Shown: in pieces, positions 33,213 through 40,658 of the stretch
Layout of the letters: the number at the start of each line of letters is the position of its first letter
How positions within the stretch are numbered: position 1 is the stretch's first letter
Source: Chthonomonas sp. UBA6659
Lineage (GTDB): Bacteria > Armatimonadota > Fimbriimonadia > Fimbriimonadales > Fimbriimonadaceae
Length of the DNA: 48,119 nt
NCBI GenBank assembly: GCA_002455425.1
Contig: DKKT01000033.1
Span: forward strand, 23,855-71,973
Direction: 5' to 3'
The notes under the pieces: generated by a model
The model's database searches: none
Seen by the model: the letters and a program-made list of their open reading frames with translations, nothing else
What the model was told of the DNA's origin: nothing
Program-made: the position numbers and the translations under genes

Positions 33213-35111
33213 TTACTTCTCCTCTTTGAACTCCGCGTCGATCACGTCGTCGCCGCCCGTGGCGCCGACGCCGGCACCGACCTTCTCACCCTCTGGGTCC
33301 GTCGGCTGCGCCGTCTTGTAGAGTTGCTCGGCAAGCTGATGGCTCTCGCTCTCGAGTTCGTTGTGGGCGAGCTGGATCGCGTCCTGGTCGTCGGTTCCGA
33401 CGACCTGCCTAAGCGCGCGTACCTTGTCTTCGATCCGGGCGCGGTCGGCCTCGCTGATCTTGTCGCCGAGCTCGCGCAGCGTCTTCTCGACGTTGTAGCA
33501 GAGCTGCTCCGACTTGTTTTTGAGCTCCTGAAGCTCGACCGCCCGCCGATCAGCCTCAGCATTCGCCTCGGCCTCGCGCGCCATGCGCTCGATCTCGTCC
33601 TTGCTCAGGCTGCCCGAGCCGCTGATCGTGATCCGCTGCTGGTTGCCGGTTGCCTTGTCCTGAGCACTGACCTGGAGAATGCCGTTCGCATCGATGTCGA
33701 ACGTCACCTCGATCTGGGGCACTCGGGCCGGAGCCGGTGGGATCCCTCCGAGCAGGAAGCGGCCGATGCTCTTGTTGTCCCGAGCCAAAGCCCGCTCGCC
33801 CTGGAGGATGTGGATCTCGACGTCGGCCTGATTGTCGACCGCAGTCGTGTAGACGCGGCTCTTTTTGGTCGGGATCGTCGTGTTCCGCTCGATGATCTTG
33901 TCGAAGATTCCGCCCTGCGTCTCCACACCCAGCGAGAGCGGTGTCACGTCGAGGAGCACGATGTTCTTGACGTCGCCGCCCAGCACCCCGGCCTGGATCG
34001 CGGCACCGACGGCCACGACCTCGTCCGGATTCACCGAGCGATTCGGCTCCTTGCCGGTCAGCTTCTTGACCAGCTCCTGGACCATCGGCATGCGCGTCGA
34101 CCCGCCGACGAGGATGACCTCGTCGAGCTGGCCCGCCTTCATCTTCGCATCCTCGAGCGCCTGCTGGAACGGCTTCTTGACCCGCTCCATCAGATCCGAG
34201 CAGAGCTCTTCGAACTTGGCACGAGAGAGCGTGATGTCGAGGTGCTTCGGCTGGTTATCGACCGCAGTGATATAGGGCAGGTTGATCTGGGTACTCACCT
34301 GCGAACTCAATTCGATCTTCGCGCGCTCGGCCGCTTCGCGAAGACGCTGGAGAGCGTCCTTCTGCTGGAGCAGGTCAATGCCCTGGTCCTTCTTGAACTC
34401 CTCGGCGAGCCAGTCGACGATCTTCTGGTCGTAATCGTCACCGCCGAGGTGACTGTCACCGGCGGTCGCTTTAACCTCGAAGACGCCGTCTCCGACGTCG
34501 AGAACCGACACGTCGAACGTCCCGCCGCCGAGGTCGAAGACGAGAATCGTCTCATTCTCCTTCTTGTCGAGGCCATAGGCGAGCGAGGCCGCGGTCGGCT
34601 CGTTGATGATCCGCTGGACCTTGAGGCCGGCGATCTCCCCGGCGTCCTTGGTGGCCTTCCGCTGACTGTCGTTGAAGTAGGCGGGGACGGTGATGACGGC
34701 CTGGTCGACCGTTTCGCCAAGGTAGGCCTCGGCGTCAGCCTTCAGCTTTTGGAGGATCATCGCGCTGATCTCCTCCGGGGTGAAGTCCTTGTCGACCGCA
34801 GGGATGTGGACGATCGCCATTCCCTTCTTGTCCTCCTTCACCTTGTAGCTGACGCGCTTGGCCTCCGACTTGACCTCCGAGAACTTGTGACCCATGAACC
34901 GCTTGATGCTGCTCACCGTGTTCTCAGGGTTGACCACCGCCTGCCGCTTGGCGGTCACGCCGACAAGGCGCTCGCCGTTGTTCTTGAATCCGACGACGCT
35001 CGGGAGCGTGCGCGTTCCTTCGGCCGTCGCAATGACGACCGGCTCGCCCCCCTCCATCACGGCCACGACCGAGTTGGTCGTGCCGAGGTCGATGCCTACT
35101 GTTCTGCCCAT
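33213..35111 (-). CDS. dnaK: Chaperone DnaK (Hsp70)
   Basis: A 632-residue ATP-dependent chaperone. The N-terminal VGIDLGTTNSVVAVMEGG, the VPAYFNDSQRKATKDAGEIAGL and IINEPTAASLAYGLD segments, and ILVFDLGGGTFDVSVL define the ATPase domain. The linker is followed by DVTPLSLGVETQGG and the substrate-binding domain, and the tail ends acidic (DDVIDAEFKEEK). Length is typical. The start at 35111 has a strong GGAGGAAG about 10 nt upstream. No CIRCE element is visible; a different inverted repeat lies 38 nt upstream. grpE and a canonical dnaJ are absent, but a J-like gene lacking HPD lies directly upstream. Confidence 0.98.
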   Translation of the reverse strand: MGRTVGIDLGTTNSVVAVMEGGEPVVIATAEGTRTLPSVVGFKNNGERLVGVTAKRQAVVNPENTVSSIKRFMGHKFSEVKSEAKRVSYKVKEDKKGMAIVHIPAVDKDFTPEEISAMILQKLKADAEAYLGETVDQAVITVPAYFNDSQRKATKDAGEIAGLKVQRIINEPTAASLAYGLDKKENETILVFDLGGGTFDVSVLDVGDGVFEVKATAGDSHLGGDDYDQKIVDWLAEEFKKDQGIDLLQQKDALQRLREAAERAKIELSSQVSTQINLPYITAVDNQPKHLDITLSRAKFEELCSDLMERVKKPFQQALEDAKMKAGQLDEVILVGGSTRMPMVQELVKKLTGKEPNRSVNPDEVVAVGAAIQAGVLGGDVKNIVLLDVTPLSLGVETQGGIFDKIIERNTTIPTKKSRVYTTAVDNQADVEIHILQGERALARDNKSIGRFLLGGIPPAPARVPQIEVTFDIDANGILQVSAQDKATGNQQRITISGSGSLSKDEIERMAREAEANAEADRRAVELQELKNKSEQLCYNVEKTLRELGDKISEADRARIEDKVRALRQVVGTDDQDAIQLAHNELESESHQLAEQLYKTAQPTDPEGEKVGAGVGATGGDDVIDAEFKEEK

Positions 35112-35148
35112 GAAATTCTGTCTTCCTCCGTTACTCTTTCGGTAATTC

Positions 35149-35165
35149 GCTCAAGCTACTTGAGC
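35149..35165. promoter_or_regulatory. Inverted repeat upstream of dnaK, candidate operator
   Basis: GCTCAAG and CTTGAGC form 7-bp arms around CTA, and a further half-site GCTCAA occurs at 35173-35178. The position, 38 nt before the dnaK start codon, would suit a repressor site. It is not the CIRCE/HrcA sequence. Confidence 0.4.
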
Positions 35166-35257
35166 CCTCTACGCTCAATGTAACGCCCATTTTACCCAAA
35201 CGGTTCCCGGGTGCGAGAAGGGGTTCTGGGACCACGGACGCGGGTCGACCCGTGCGG

Positions 35258-35668
35258 CTATTCGATCTCAAGCGACTTGAATCGCTTTTCCATCGCATCC
35301 ACATCGTCGGTGAGCTGGCGATAGGCCCAGTTCACCTTCTTGAGGATGTCGGCGGCGTGGGCGGCCTCGGGCGTGCCCTCGGTGAAGTTGGAGGGATCGC
35401 TTCGCCGACTCAGCCGCTCGAACGCCCTCCGAATCTCCTCGAATTCGGCGCTGGGTGAAACGCCGAGAATCTGGCGGGCGTGGGCCTTGAGATCCACAGG
35501 CGGATCCGAGTCGACGTCCGTTGACGCCGGACTCGAGGACGTGCTTCGGGGCGACGCGTTTGCGTCGAGCTCCTGGAGGGCATCCAGTCGCTCCATCCCA
35601 TGAATGCGGTCCCATTCGCGGTTAATGTATCCACGCAGGAGGTCGTACGCACGTCGGCCTGCGCTCAT
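35258..35668 (-). CDS. J-domain-like protein lacking the HPD motif
   Basis: A 136-residue protein. After a charged N-terminal part and a Ser/Thr/Asp linker (about 36-58), residues 62-121 read as a J-domain: ARQILGVSPSAEFEEIRRAFERL, then a loop, then AADILKKVNWAYRQLTDD as the third helix. The essential His-Pro-Asp loop is replaced by Ser-Asp-Pro (RRSDPSNF, 89-95). A J-domain without HPD should not stimulate DnaK ATPase, so it may be a competitor or scaffold. It sits 146 nt upstream of dnaK on the same strand and overlaps the preceding membrane-protein gene as ATGA. The DnaJ relationship is an inference from pattern and context. Confidence 0.72.
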   Translation of the reverse strand: MSAGRRAYDLLRGYINREWDRIHGMERLDALQELDANASPRSTSSSPASTDVDSDPPVDLKAHARQILGVSPSAEFEEIRRAFERLSRRSDPSNFTEGTPEAAHAADILKKVNWAYRQLTDDVDAMEKRFKSLEIE

Positions 35669-36387
35669 CGGACGTGCTCCCGCAGAAGCGACTCCGCTTC
35701 GTCGAAGCTGGCGGTCAAGGATTTGAGTCGGATCACCATGTCGTTGAGGGCTTCTTGGTCTACCCCATCGGTCCGCGCGCCTGCCGCTCCCACCGCGATC
35801 CGGGCCTTGAGCTCGGAGAGCGACGCCTGGGCCTGAGTGACTTTGGCGTCGATCTTCCGGATCGCCTCCTCGACTTCGCCGTAGTGGGCGACTTCACTGG
35901 CGTGGGCGTCGATCGCGGTCTGGATCGAGGCCCGCTCGCCATCGGTCACGGCCGCCTCCTGCTTCTTCTCAAGCTGCCGGATCGCGACCTCGGCCTCGGA
36001 CCGTCCTCGAAGAGTCCGTTTGAGCTGCTCGCGGAGGGCGATCAGCTTCCGTGCATGCTCGACGATCTGGTCGGCTTGATCCACAGCCTCCTGTCCCACG
36101 ATCTTCACCGAAGGCATATCCTGGTTGTCGCGGACGATCTCCCGAAGTTCATCACGAAGGCCCTCAAGCGGCCGCAGGTAGAGCCGGCTCTCGGGAGAAA
36201 TCTCGCTCGGGTGGACTTGGCCTTCGCGGCGCTGAACGCTTTTGGCCGCCGTCAGCGCGACCGCTCCGATCCAGAGGACGCCAAGAAGCAACGTGAGCGG
36301 CAGTTTCAGCGGTCCGGGCGCAAAGACGGCGCTCAACGCCGTGGCTACCCCGAGGATCACCGAATTCGGATGGAGCAGCGGATTCAT
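35665..36387 (-). CDS. Membrane-anchored coiled-coil protein of unknown function
   Basis: A 240-residue protein. The N-terminus (about 5-50) contains two hydrophobic segments (SVILGVATALSAVFA and LPLTLLLGVLWIGAVALTA). The remaining 190 residues are highly charged helix with heptad-like stretches (LIALREQLKRTLRGRSEAEVAIRQLEKKQEA and later), predicted to form a cytoplasmic coiled coil. I do not recognise a family. The ATG at 36387 is preferred because TAACAT lies exactly 7 nt upstream, the leaderless spacing common here; the in-frame ATG at 36396 overlaps that box. Its stop overlaps the J-like gene start as ATGA, suggesting the two proteins act together near the membrane. Confidence 0.68.
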   Translation of the reverse strand: MNPLLHPNSVILGVATALSAVFAPGPLKLPLTLLLGVLWIGAVALTAAKSVQRREGQVHPSEISPESRLYLRPLEGLRDELREIVRDNQDMPSVKIVGQEAVDQADQIVEHARKLIALREQLKRTLRGRSEAEVAIRQLEKKQEAAVTDGERASIQTAIDAHASEVAHYGEVEEAIRKIDAKVTQAQASLSELKARIAVGAAGARTDGVDQEALNDMVIRLKSLTASFDEAESLLREHVR

Positions 36388-36394
36388 CCTCAGC

Positions 36395-36400
36395 ATGTTA
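36395..36400 (-). promoter_or_regulatory. -10 element close to the coiled-coil protein start
   Basis: Minus-strand TAACAT (TANNNT) lies 7 nt upstream of the ATG at 36387. It may make the coiled-coil, J-like and dnaK genes a unit separable from hisS. Confidence 0.4.
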
Positions 36401-36422
36401 CGCCGTTCGCGAGTCGGGGGAT

Positions 36423-37319
36423 TCAGAACCGGATTCGGACCGTGATGCCAAGGCGTTCCCAGTCCCCACGGGCGAACCGCACGAACGGGATCATTTGCAG
36501 CTTCGGTCCGATTGGCAGCTCACCCTCGATCCGGTAGAAGTCCTCTTTGGAGCGCCACTCGCGACTCCACGCCCCGGTGAGCTTCATCCCGTTGGCCGTC
36601 GCGGGCGAAACCGTCGCTCGGAGATCGCTCACGTCGAGGTCCGCGTCGAGTTCGGTGCTGCCTCGGCGGAAGGCCGCGTATTCCCCTTCGAGTAAGATCG
36701 GCCCGAACCGTTGGCCATAATCGCCGCCCAGCACGAAGCGGTAGCCACGCCCGCGCCCGGGAGCGGCCTCCGGAGAACGGATCGGCGTGAGATCCGAGGC
36801 TGAGATGCCGAAGTGGTCTCCGACGGCAACACTCACCCCGAATCCTCGACCGATCCGCCCGACGACGCCCCGGACTTTCCCCTTCCCGCCGTCGGCGTAC
36901 GCGATCGCGATCGGCAACGCGGCGAGCAACAGCTGCGTGTCGAGTCGTGCCGCCATCGCGCTCGACCGGAGCAGGATTCTATCGCCGAACGGCAGATACT
37001 GCCGACCAAGGCGCCAGTTGCCCGGGTCCTCCAGGTAGTACTCGTCAAGTTGGTCCCGGTCAGGGTCGTTGTCGATCTTCTGAAGGCGCTGGCTGACCCA
37101 AATCCGGTAGCCAGGCTCGAGGTTCAGCTGCAGCCCGATGGTGCTGTGCCGGCCCATCGAGTCATACCAGCGAAAGGTCGTATGGTCGCCTCGCTCGCTC
37201 ATGTAGGTCGGTCGGAGGTCGATCTTCAAGGTGAATTCGGGAGTCTGTGCGCTCGCCGCAAAGCTCGTGACGACGAGCGCGAGCACCGCGCCCACCCTTC
37301 GACGGACGACGTCACACCC
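36423..37319 (-). CDS. Outer-membrane beta-barrel-like exported protein
   Basis: A 298-residue exported protein. The signal peptide is VVRRRVGAVLALVVTSFAASA, and the mature protein starts near QTPEF. The rest is a run of amphipathic beta strands with alternating polar and hydrophobic residues, strand-ending aromatics and a final GITVRIRF, whose C-terminal phenylalanine is the outer-membrane insertion signal. LGRQYLPFGDRILL and similar strands resemble the DUF1302/porin-like barrels. The start is taken as the GTG at 37319, with GAGG 6 nt upstream, inside the end of hisS (8-nt overlap). ATG 37367 would add an unlikely 16 residues. Function: probably a porin or channel, substrate unknown. Confidence 0.68.
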   Translation of the reverse strand, partial: GCDVVRRRVGAVLALVVTSFAASAQTPEFTLKIDLRPTYMSERGDHTTFRWYDSMGRHSTIGLQLNLEPGYRIWVSQRLQKIDNDPDRDQLDEYYLEDPGNWRLGRQYLPFGDRILLRSSAMAARLDTQLLLAALPIAIAYADGGKGKVRGVVGRIGRGFGVSVAVGDHFGISASDLTPIRSPEAAPGRGRGYRFVLGGDYGQRFGPILLEGEYAAFRRGSTELDADLDVSDLRATVSPATANGMKLTGAWSREWRSKEDFYRIEGELPIGPKLQMIPFVRFARGDWERLGITVRIRF

Positions 37320-38565
37320 CACGCAGGACCTCGATGAGTCGCTCCCGCGAGACCCGTACTTGGTCACCGGACGCGAGAAGCCGCACCGAGACTTCCCCGG
37401 CCGTCAACTCTTCGTCCCCGACGATCACCGCGCGCACCGCCCCCAATTGGTCCGCACGCTTGAGCTGTGAACGCAGGCTGCGTCCGTCGAGGTCGGTCAC
37501 GACCGAGAACCCCGCGGATCGCATCTCGCGGGCGATCTGCCGGATCGCCGGCCGCGCCGCCTCGGTCGCGGAGATCGCCATCGCATCGAGGGGGGCGAGG
37601 GGCGACTCAAGCCCGAGTTCGGACATGACGATCAGGAGGCGTTCGACGCCGATCCCTACGCCGACGCTGGGTGTCGGCGGACCCCCAAGATCCGAAACCA
37701 AATTGTCGTACCGTCCTCCGCCGCACAGCGCGTCGTTGGAGGAGCCGAGAAGATCCGTCGTGATCTCGAACACGGTATCGGTGTAGTAGTCAAGCCCGCG
37801 GACGATGTTCGGAGCGACCTCGAACGGGACCTGAGCCTCTTCGAGAAGGCACAGGAGTCGGTCGAAGTGGCCCTTCGACGCTTCTTCGAGGAAGTCGAGG
37901 ACCTTTGGCGCGCCGGCCATCGCCGAAATCACCTCGGGGTCCTTCGAGTCGAGCATGCGGAGCGGGTTCAGAGCGGCTCTTGCCCTGATCTCGTCCGATT
38001 GGTCCCGCAGATAGGGTTCGGCATAGTTAAGGAGCGCTTCGCGGTAGCGAGCGCGCGTCTCCGCACGGCCGAGCGAGTTGACGTTGACGCGGGCCTCGAT
38101 CCCGACCCTGCGATAGAGTTCGACGGTCATCTCGATAATCTCGGCGTCCGCCTCCGGCGCGGCGCTGCCGACAAGTTCGAGTCCGAACTGGTGTGCCTGA
38201 CGATAGCGGCCCTTCCCCGGTCGTTCGTAGCGAAAGAATGGGGTGAAGTACCACAGCCGCGTGGTCTGGCCGGGCTGGCCGAGCCCATGCTCGAGATAGG
38301 CGCGCACGGCGGGTGCGGTTCCTTCCGGCTTGAGCGAGAGATTGCGGTCGCCCTTGTCGAGGAACGAGTACATCTGCTTGTTCACGACCTCGCTGGTCTC
38401 CCCGCTCGTGCGCACGAACAGTTCGGTTTCCTCGAACGCCGGCGTCCGCACCTCCCCGTAGCCGAATTGGCCGGCGAGCTCCGCGAAGACCCGATGCACG
38501 TGCTGCCACCGATAGGCATCGGCCGGCAGTACGTCATGAGTCCCTCTCGGAGCTTGAAATTTCAT
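37312..38565 (-). CDS. hisS: Histidyl-tRNA synthetase
   Basis: A 417-residue class II aminoacyl-tRNA synthetase charging tRNA-His. It opens FQAPRGTHDVLPADAYRWQH. Motif 1 and 2 regions include RTPAFEETELFVRTSG and RLWYFTPFFRYERPGKGRYRQAHQFGLE. The histidine-binding loops are RGLDYYTDTVFEI and GGGRYDNL, and motif 3 is PSVGVGIGVERLL. The C-terminal anticodon-binding domain ends in DQVRVSRERLIEVLRGV. The ATG at 38565 has CATACT 6 nt upstream and no Shine-Dalgarno. It is divergent from the MCE gene with 56 bp between starts and overlaps the outer-membrane protein gene by 8 nt. Confidence 0.97.
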   Translation of the reverse strand: MKFQAPRGTHDVLPADAYRWQHVHRVFAELAGQFGYGEVRTPAFEETELFVRTSGETSEVVNKQMYSFLDKGDRNLSLKPEGTAPAVRAYLEHGLGQPGQTTRLWYFTPFFRYERPGKGRYRQAHQFGLELVGSAAPEADAEIIEMTVELYRRVGIEARVNVNSLGRAETRARYREALLNYAEPYLRDQSDEIRARAALNPLRMLDSKDPEVISAMAGAPKVLDFLEEASKGHFDRLLCLLEEAQVPFEVAPNIVRGLDYYTDTVFEITTDLLGSSNDALCGGGRYDNLVSDLGGPPTPSVGVGIGVERLLIVMSELGLESPLAPLDAMAISATEAARPAIRQIAREMRSAGFSVVTDLDGRSLRSQLKRADQLGAVRAVIVGDEELTAGEVSVRLLASGDQVRVSRERLIEVLRGV

Positions 38566-38571
38566 GCTCGG

Positions 38572-38577
38572 AGTATG
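38572..38577 (-). promoter_or_regulatory. -10 element close to the hisS start
   Basis: Minus-strand CATACT ends 6 nt before the hisS ATG. Confidence 0.4.
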
Positions 38578-38609
38578 GCATGGGGCCTTTTCGGGGCCAG
38601 GGACAGAGC

Positions 38610-38615
38610 TAAACT
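38610..38615 (+). promoter_or_regulatory. -10 element close to the MCE-protein start
   Basis: TAAACT (TANNNT) ends 6 nt before the ATG at 38622. No Shine-Dalgarno is visible. Confidence 0.45.
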
Positions 38616-38621
38616 AGCCCC

Positions 38622-40046
38622 ATGCAGGGCGCTTGGAAAGTCGGGCTGTTCTTGGTGCTGTTCGCGGTGATGGTGCTCACCGCCTACAAGATCCTTGGGA
38701 AGAGCATCTTCGCTCCCGAAACGGTCTCCTACACGGCGGATTTCGACGATGCGGGCGGGGTGACGGCGGGGGCCAAGGTCGTGATGGCGGGCGTGCAGAT
38801 CGGTTCCGTGACCGGAGTCGAACTCGCGGGACCGCGCTCCGCGATCCTCAACCTCGAGATCCTGAAATCGGTGAAGATCCCCTACGGCAGCGTCGCGGTG
38901 ATGGAAACGGCCCTCATCGGGATCGGCGACCGTGCGATCGAGATCGATCCCCCGAGAGAGTTCGGGTTGCGATACATGGAGCCCGGCGAGCGCTTCATCG
39001 GGCGCAAGAAGAGCGCACTCCAGTCGATCCTCCCCGAGAGCGATGCCGTGCTCGGGAAAGTCAACGACACGCTCAAAGCGGTCACCAAGGTCCTCGACGA
39101 CAAGGAGATCCGCAAGAGTGTGAGCGGCGCGGTCCAGGACACTCAGAAGTTGATCGCGAAGGCGACCCAGATGATCGAGAACTTCTCGGGCGCGGCCAAG
39201 CGCGTGGACACCATCCTCGCCGCCAACCAGACGAACGCGCGCCGTGCCCTCGAGAACGGAATCGCGATTCTCGACGACGTCAAAAAGGTCAGCTCGGAGC
39301 TGGCCAAGCTCGCGCAGTCCGGCAAGCTCGAAGGACAGGTCGACCGGCTTGTCGCCAGCATGGACAAGACGATCGCATCGGCGAACGGCCTCGTCGAGGA
39401 TATGCGTGCGATGGTCAACGACCCGCGGCTTCGCGATCCCGTGAACGAGATTCTCGCCAACACGAAGACGATGAGCGAGAGCGGGACCCGGATCGCATCG
39501 AACGCCGAGGACATCTCCAAGAACGGGGTCGTGCTTTCAGAGAGGGCGATCGAGATCGCGGAGAAAGCGAGCAAACTCGCGGACGACGCCCGCGCCCTTC
39601 TCGACAGCTTCAAGAAGACGATCGACAAGCTCCCAGAGGCGCCCCGTGTCACGAACTCGATCACGGCGCGGCTCGACGTCACGCGTGAAACCGATCCCAA
39701 CTACTACCGGACGGACTTCAACGTCACCGTGCCGTTCCAGGGCCGAAACGTTCATGCCGGCTTGTGGGACGCGTTCGAGACGAACAAGGTGAACCTGCAA
39801 CTCGGGCATCCGGTCGGGAACGACGGTGAAGTTCGGTATGGAATGTATGCAGGGAAGCCAGGCTTGGGGGTAGACTATCGCCTCGGTCCGAACGTCTCGG
39901 TGCGCGGTGACGTGTTCGGATTCAACAAGCCCCGGTTCGATGTCCGTGCGCGGTTCGACTTCGGGAAGGAATGGACCGCCTGGCTCGGCTTGGACCGCGT
40001 GTTCGAGAGGAACGCGCCGTCGATCGGAGTCGGGATCCGGCGGTAA
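38622..40046 (+). CDS. MCE/MlaD-family lipid-transport protein with beta-rich C-terminus
   Basis: A 474-residue protein. One N-terminal transmembrane helix (KVGLFLVLFAVMVLTAYKILG) anchors it in the inner membrane. The MCE domain at about 30-125 has VSYTADFDDAGGVTAGAKVVMAGVQIGSV, and GSVAVMETALIGIGDRAIEI is the second MCE block. About 140-340 is a long helical, coiled-coil-like region with many Ala/Lys/Asp. About 345-474 is beta-rich, resembling outer-membrane strands (GLGVDYRLGPNVSVRGDVFGF; FDVRARFDFGKEWTAWLGL). MCE proteins form hexameric lipid tunnels between membranes. The MlaE permease and MlaF ATPase genes are absent. A beta-barrel-like tail could let this single protein reach the outer membrane. 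Confidence 0.88.
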   Translation: MQGAWKVGLFLVLFAVMVLTAYKILGKSIFAPETVSYTADFDDAGGVTAGAKVVMAGVQIGSVTGVELAGPRSAILNLEILKSVKIPYGSVAVMETALIGIGDRAIEIDPPREFGLRYMEPGERFIGRKKSALQSILPESDAVLGKVNDTLKAVTKVLDDKEIRKSVSGAVQDTQKLIAKATQMIENFSGAAKRVDTILAANQTNARRALENGIAILDDVKKVSSELAKLAQSGKLEGQVDRLVASMDKTIASANGLVEDMRAMVNDPRLRDPVNEILANTKTMSESGTRIASNAEDISKNGVVLSERAIEIAEKASKLADDARALLDSFKKTIDKLPEAPRVTNSITARLDVTRETDPNYYRTDFNVTVPFQGRNVHAGLWDAFETNKVNLQLGHPVGNDGEVRYGMYAGKPGLGVDYRLGPNVSVRGDVFGFNKPRFDVRARFDFGKEWTAWLGLDRVFERNAPSIGVGIRR

Positions 40047-40061
40047 GTAGGAAGTTTTCTC

Positions 40062-40607
40062 ATGAAAGTGATTCTCAACCAGACGGTGCCCAAGGTGGGC
40101 AAGGAAGGCCAAGTCGTGACGGTGGCCGACGGATACGCCCGCAATTTCCTGTTCCCGCGTGGGTTGGCCGTGGTCGCCGACAAAGGTCAGATCAAGGCGC
40201 TTGAAGCACGCCGAGCCCGCCTGGACGCCAAACTTGCCGAAACCAAAGCGGCGGCCGAGGCCCTGAAAGAGAAGATAGACGGCAAGGCTCTCCGCATCGT
40301 CGGCAAGGCCGGACGCGAGGACACCAAGCTGTTTGGCGCGATTACGGCGCAGGACATCGTCGATGCACTCAAGGAGCAAGCCGGGGTCGTGCTCGAAAAG
40401 AAGCAGGTGCCCCTTCTCCAACCGATCAAACGGCTGGGCAACTACCGACTTGAGGTCGACCTGCATCGTGATGTCGATGCCCACATCTCTGTCGAAGTGT
40501 ACGATCCGGAGCGTCCGGTCGAGGTGGTCGAAGTCGAAGAGACGGCGGCCGAAGTGACGCCGGAACTGGACGCTGCGGACGAGACGGAAGAGCTGGTCGA
40601 GGCGTAA
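40062..40607 (+). CDS. rplI: 50S ribosomal protein L9 with acidic C-terminal tail
   Basis: A 181-residue ribosomal protein. The N-terminal domain (MKVILNQTVPKVGKEGQVVTVADGYARNFLFPRGLA) and the C-terminal domain (KLFGAITAQDIVDAL, then GNYRLEVDLHRDVDAHISVEV) are typical. It is about 30 residues longer than most L9 proteins because of a strongly acidic extension (EVVEVEETAAEVTPELDAADETEEL). The usual rpsF-ssb-rpsR neighbours are missing. A Shine-Dalgarno AGGAAG is 7 nt upstream. It follows the MCE gene by 15 nt and may be co-transcribed with it. Confidence 0.96.
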   Translation: MKVILNQTVPKVGKEGQVVTVADGYARNFLFPRGLAVVADKGQIKALEARRARLDAKLAETKAAAEALKEKIDGKALRIVGKAGREDTKLFGAITAQDIVDALKEQAGVVLEKKQVPLLQPIKRLGNYRLEVDLHRDVDAHISVEVYDPERPVEVVEVEETAAEVTPELDAADETEELVEA

Positions 40608-40658
40608 GCGCCCGCCATAGGCCATCCGGAGATCGCCCGACGGCGATGTCGGGATGGT

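Noticed and set aside
33324..35183. Long open frame antisense to dnaK, and similar long antisense frames at 8707-10851, 10505-12265, 25010-27169 and 43797-45482.
   Set aside because: They lie opposite highly conserved genes, encode low-complexity Arg/Pro/Asp/Leu-rich or codon-shadow sequences and lack sensible starts. High GC content produces such frames routinely.
35112..35257. CIRCE/HrcA operator upstream of dnaK.
   Set aside because: The required TTAGCACTC-N9-GAGTGCTAA is absent; only an unrelated inverted repeat is present.
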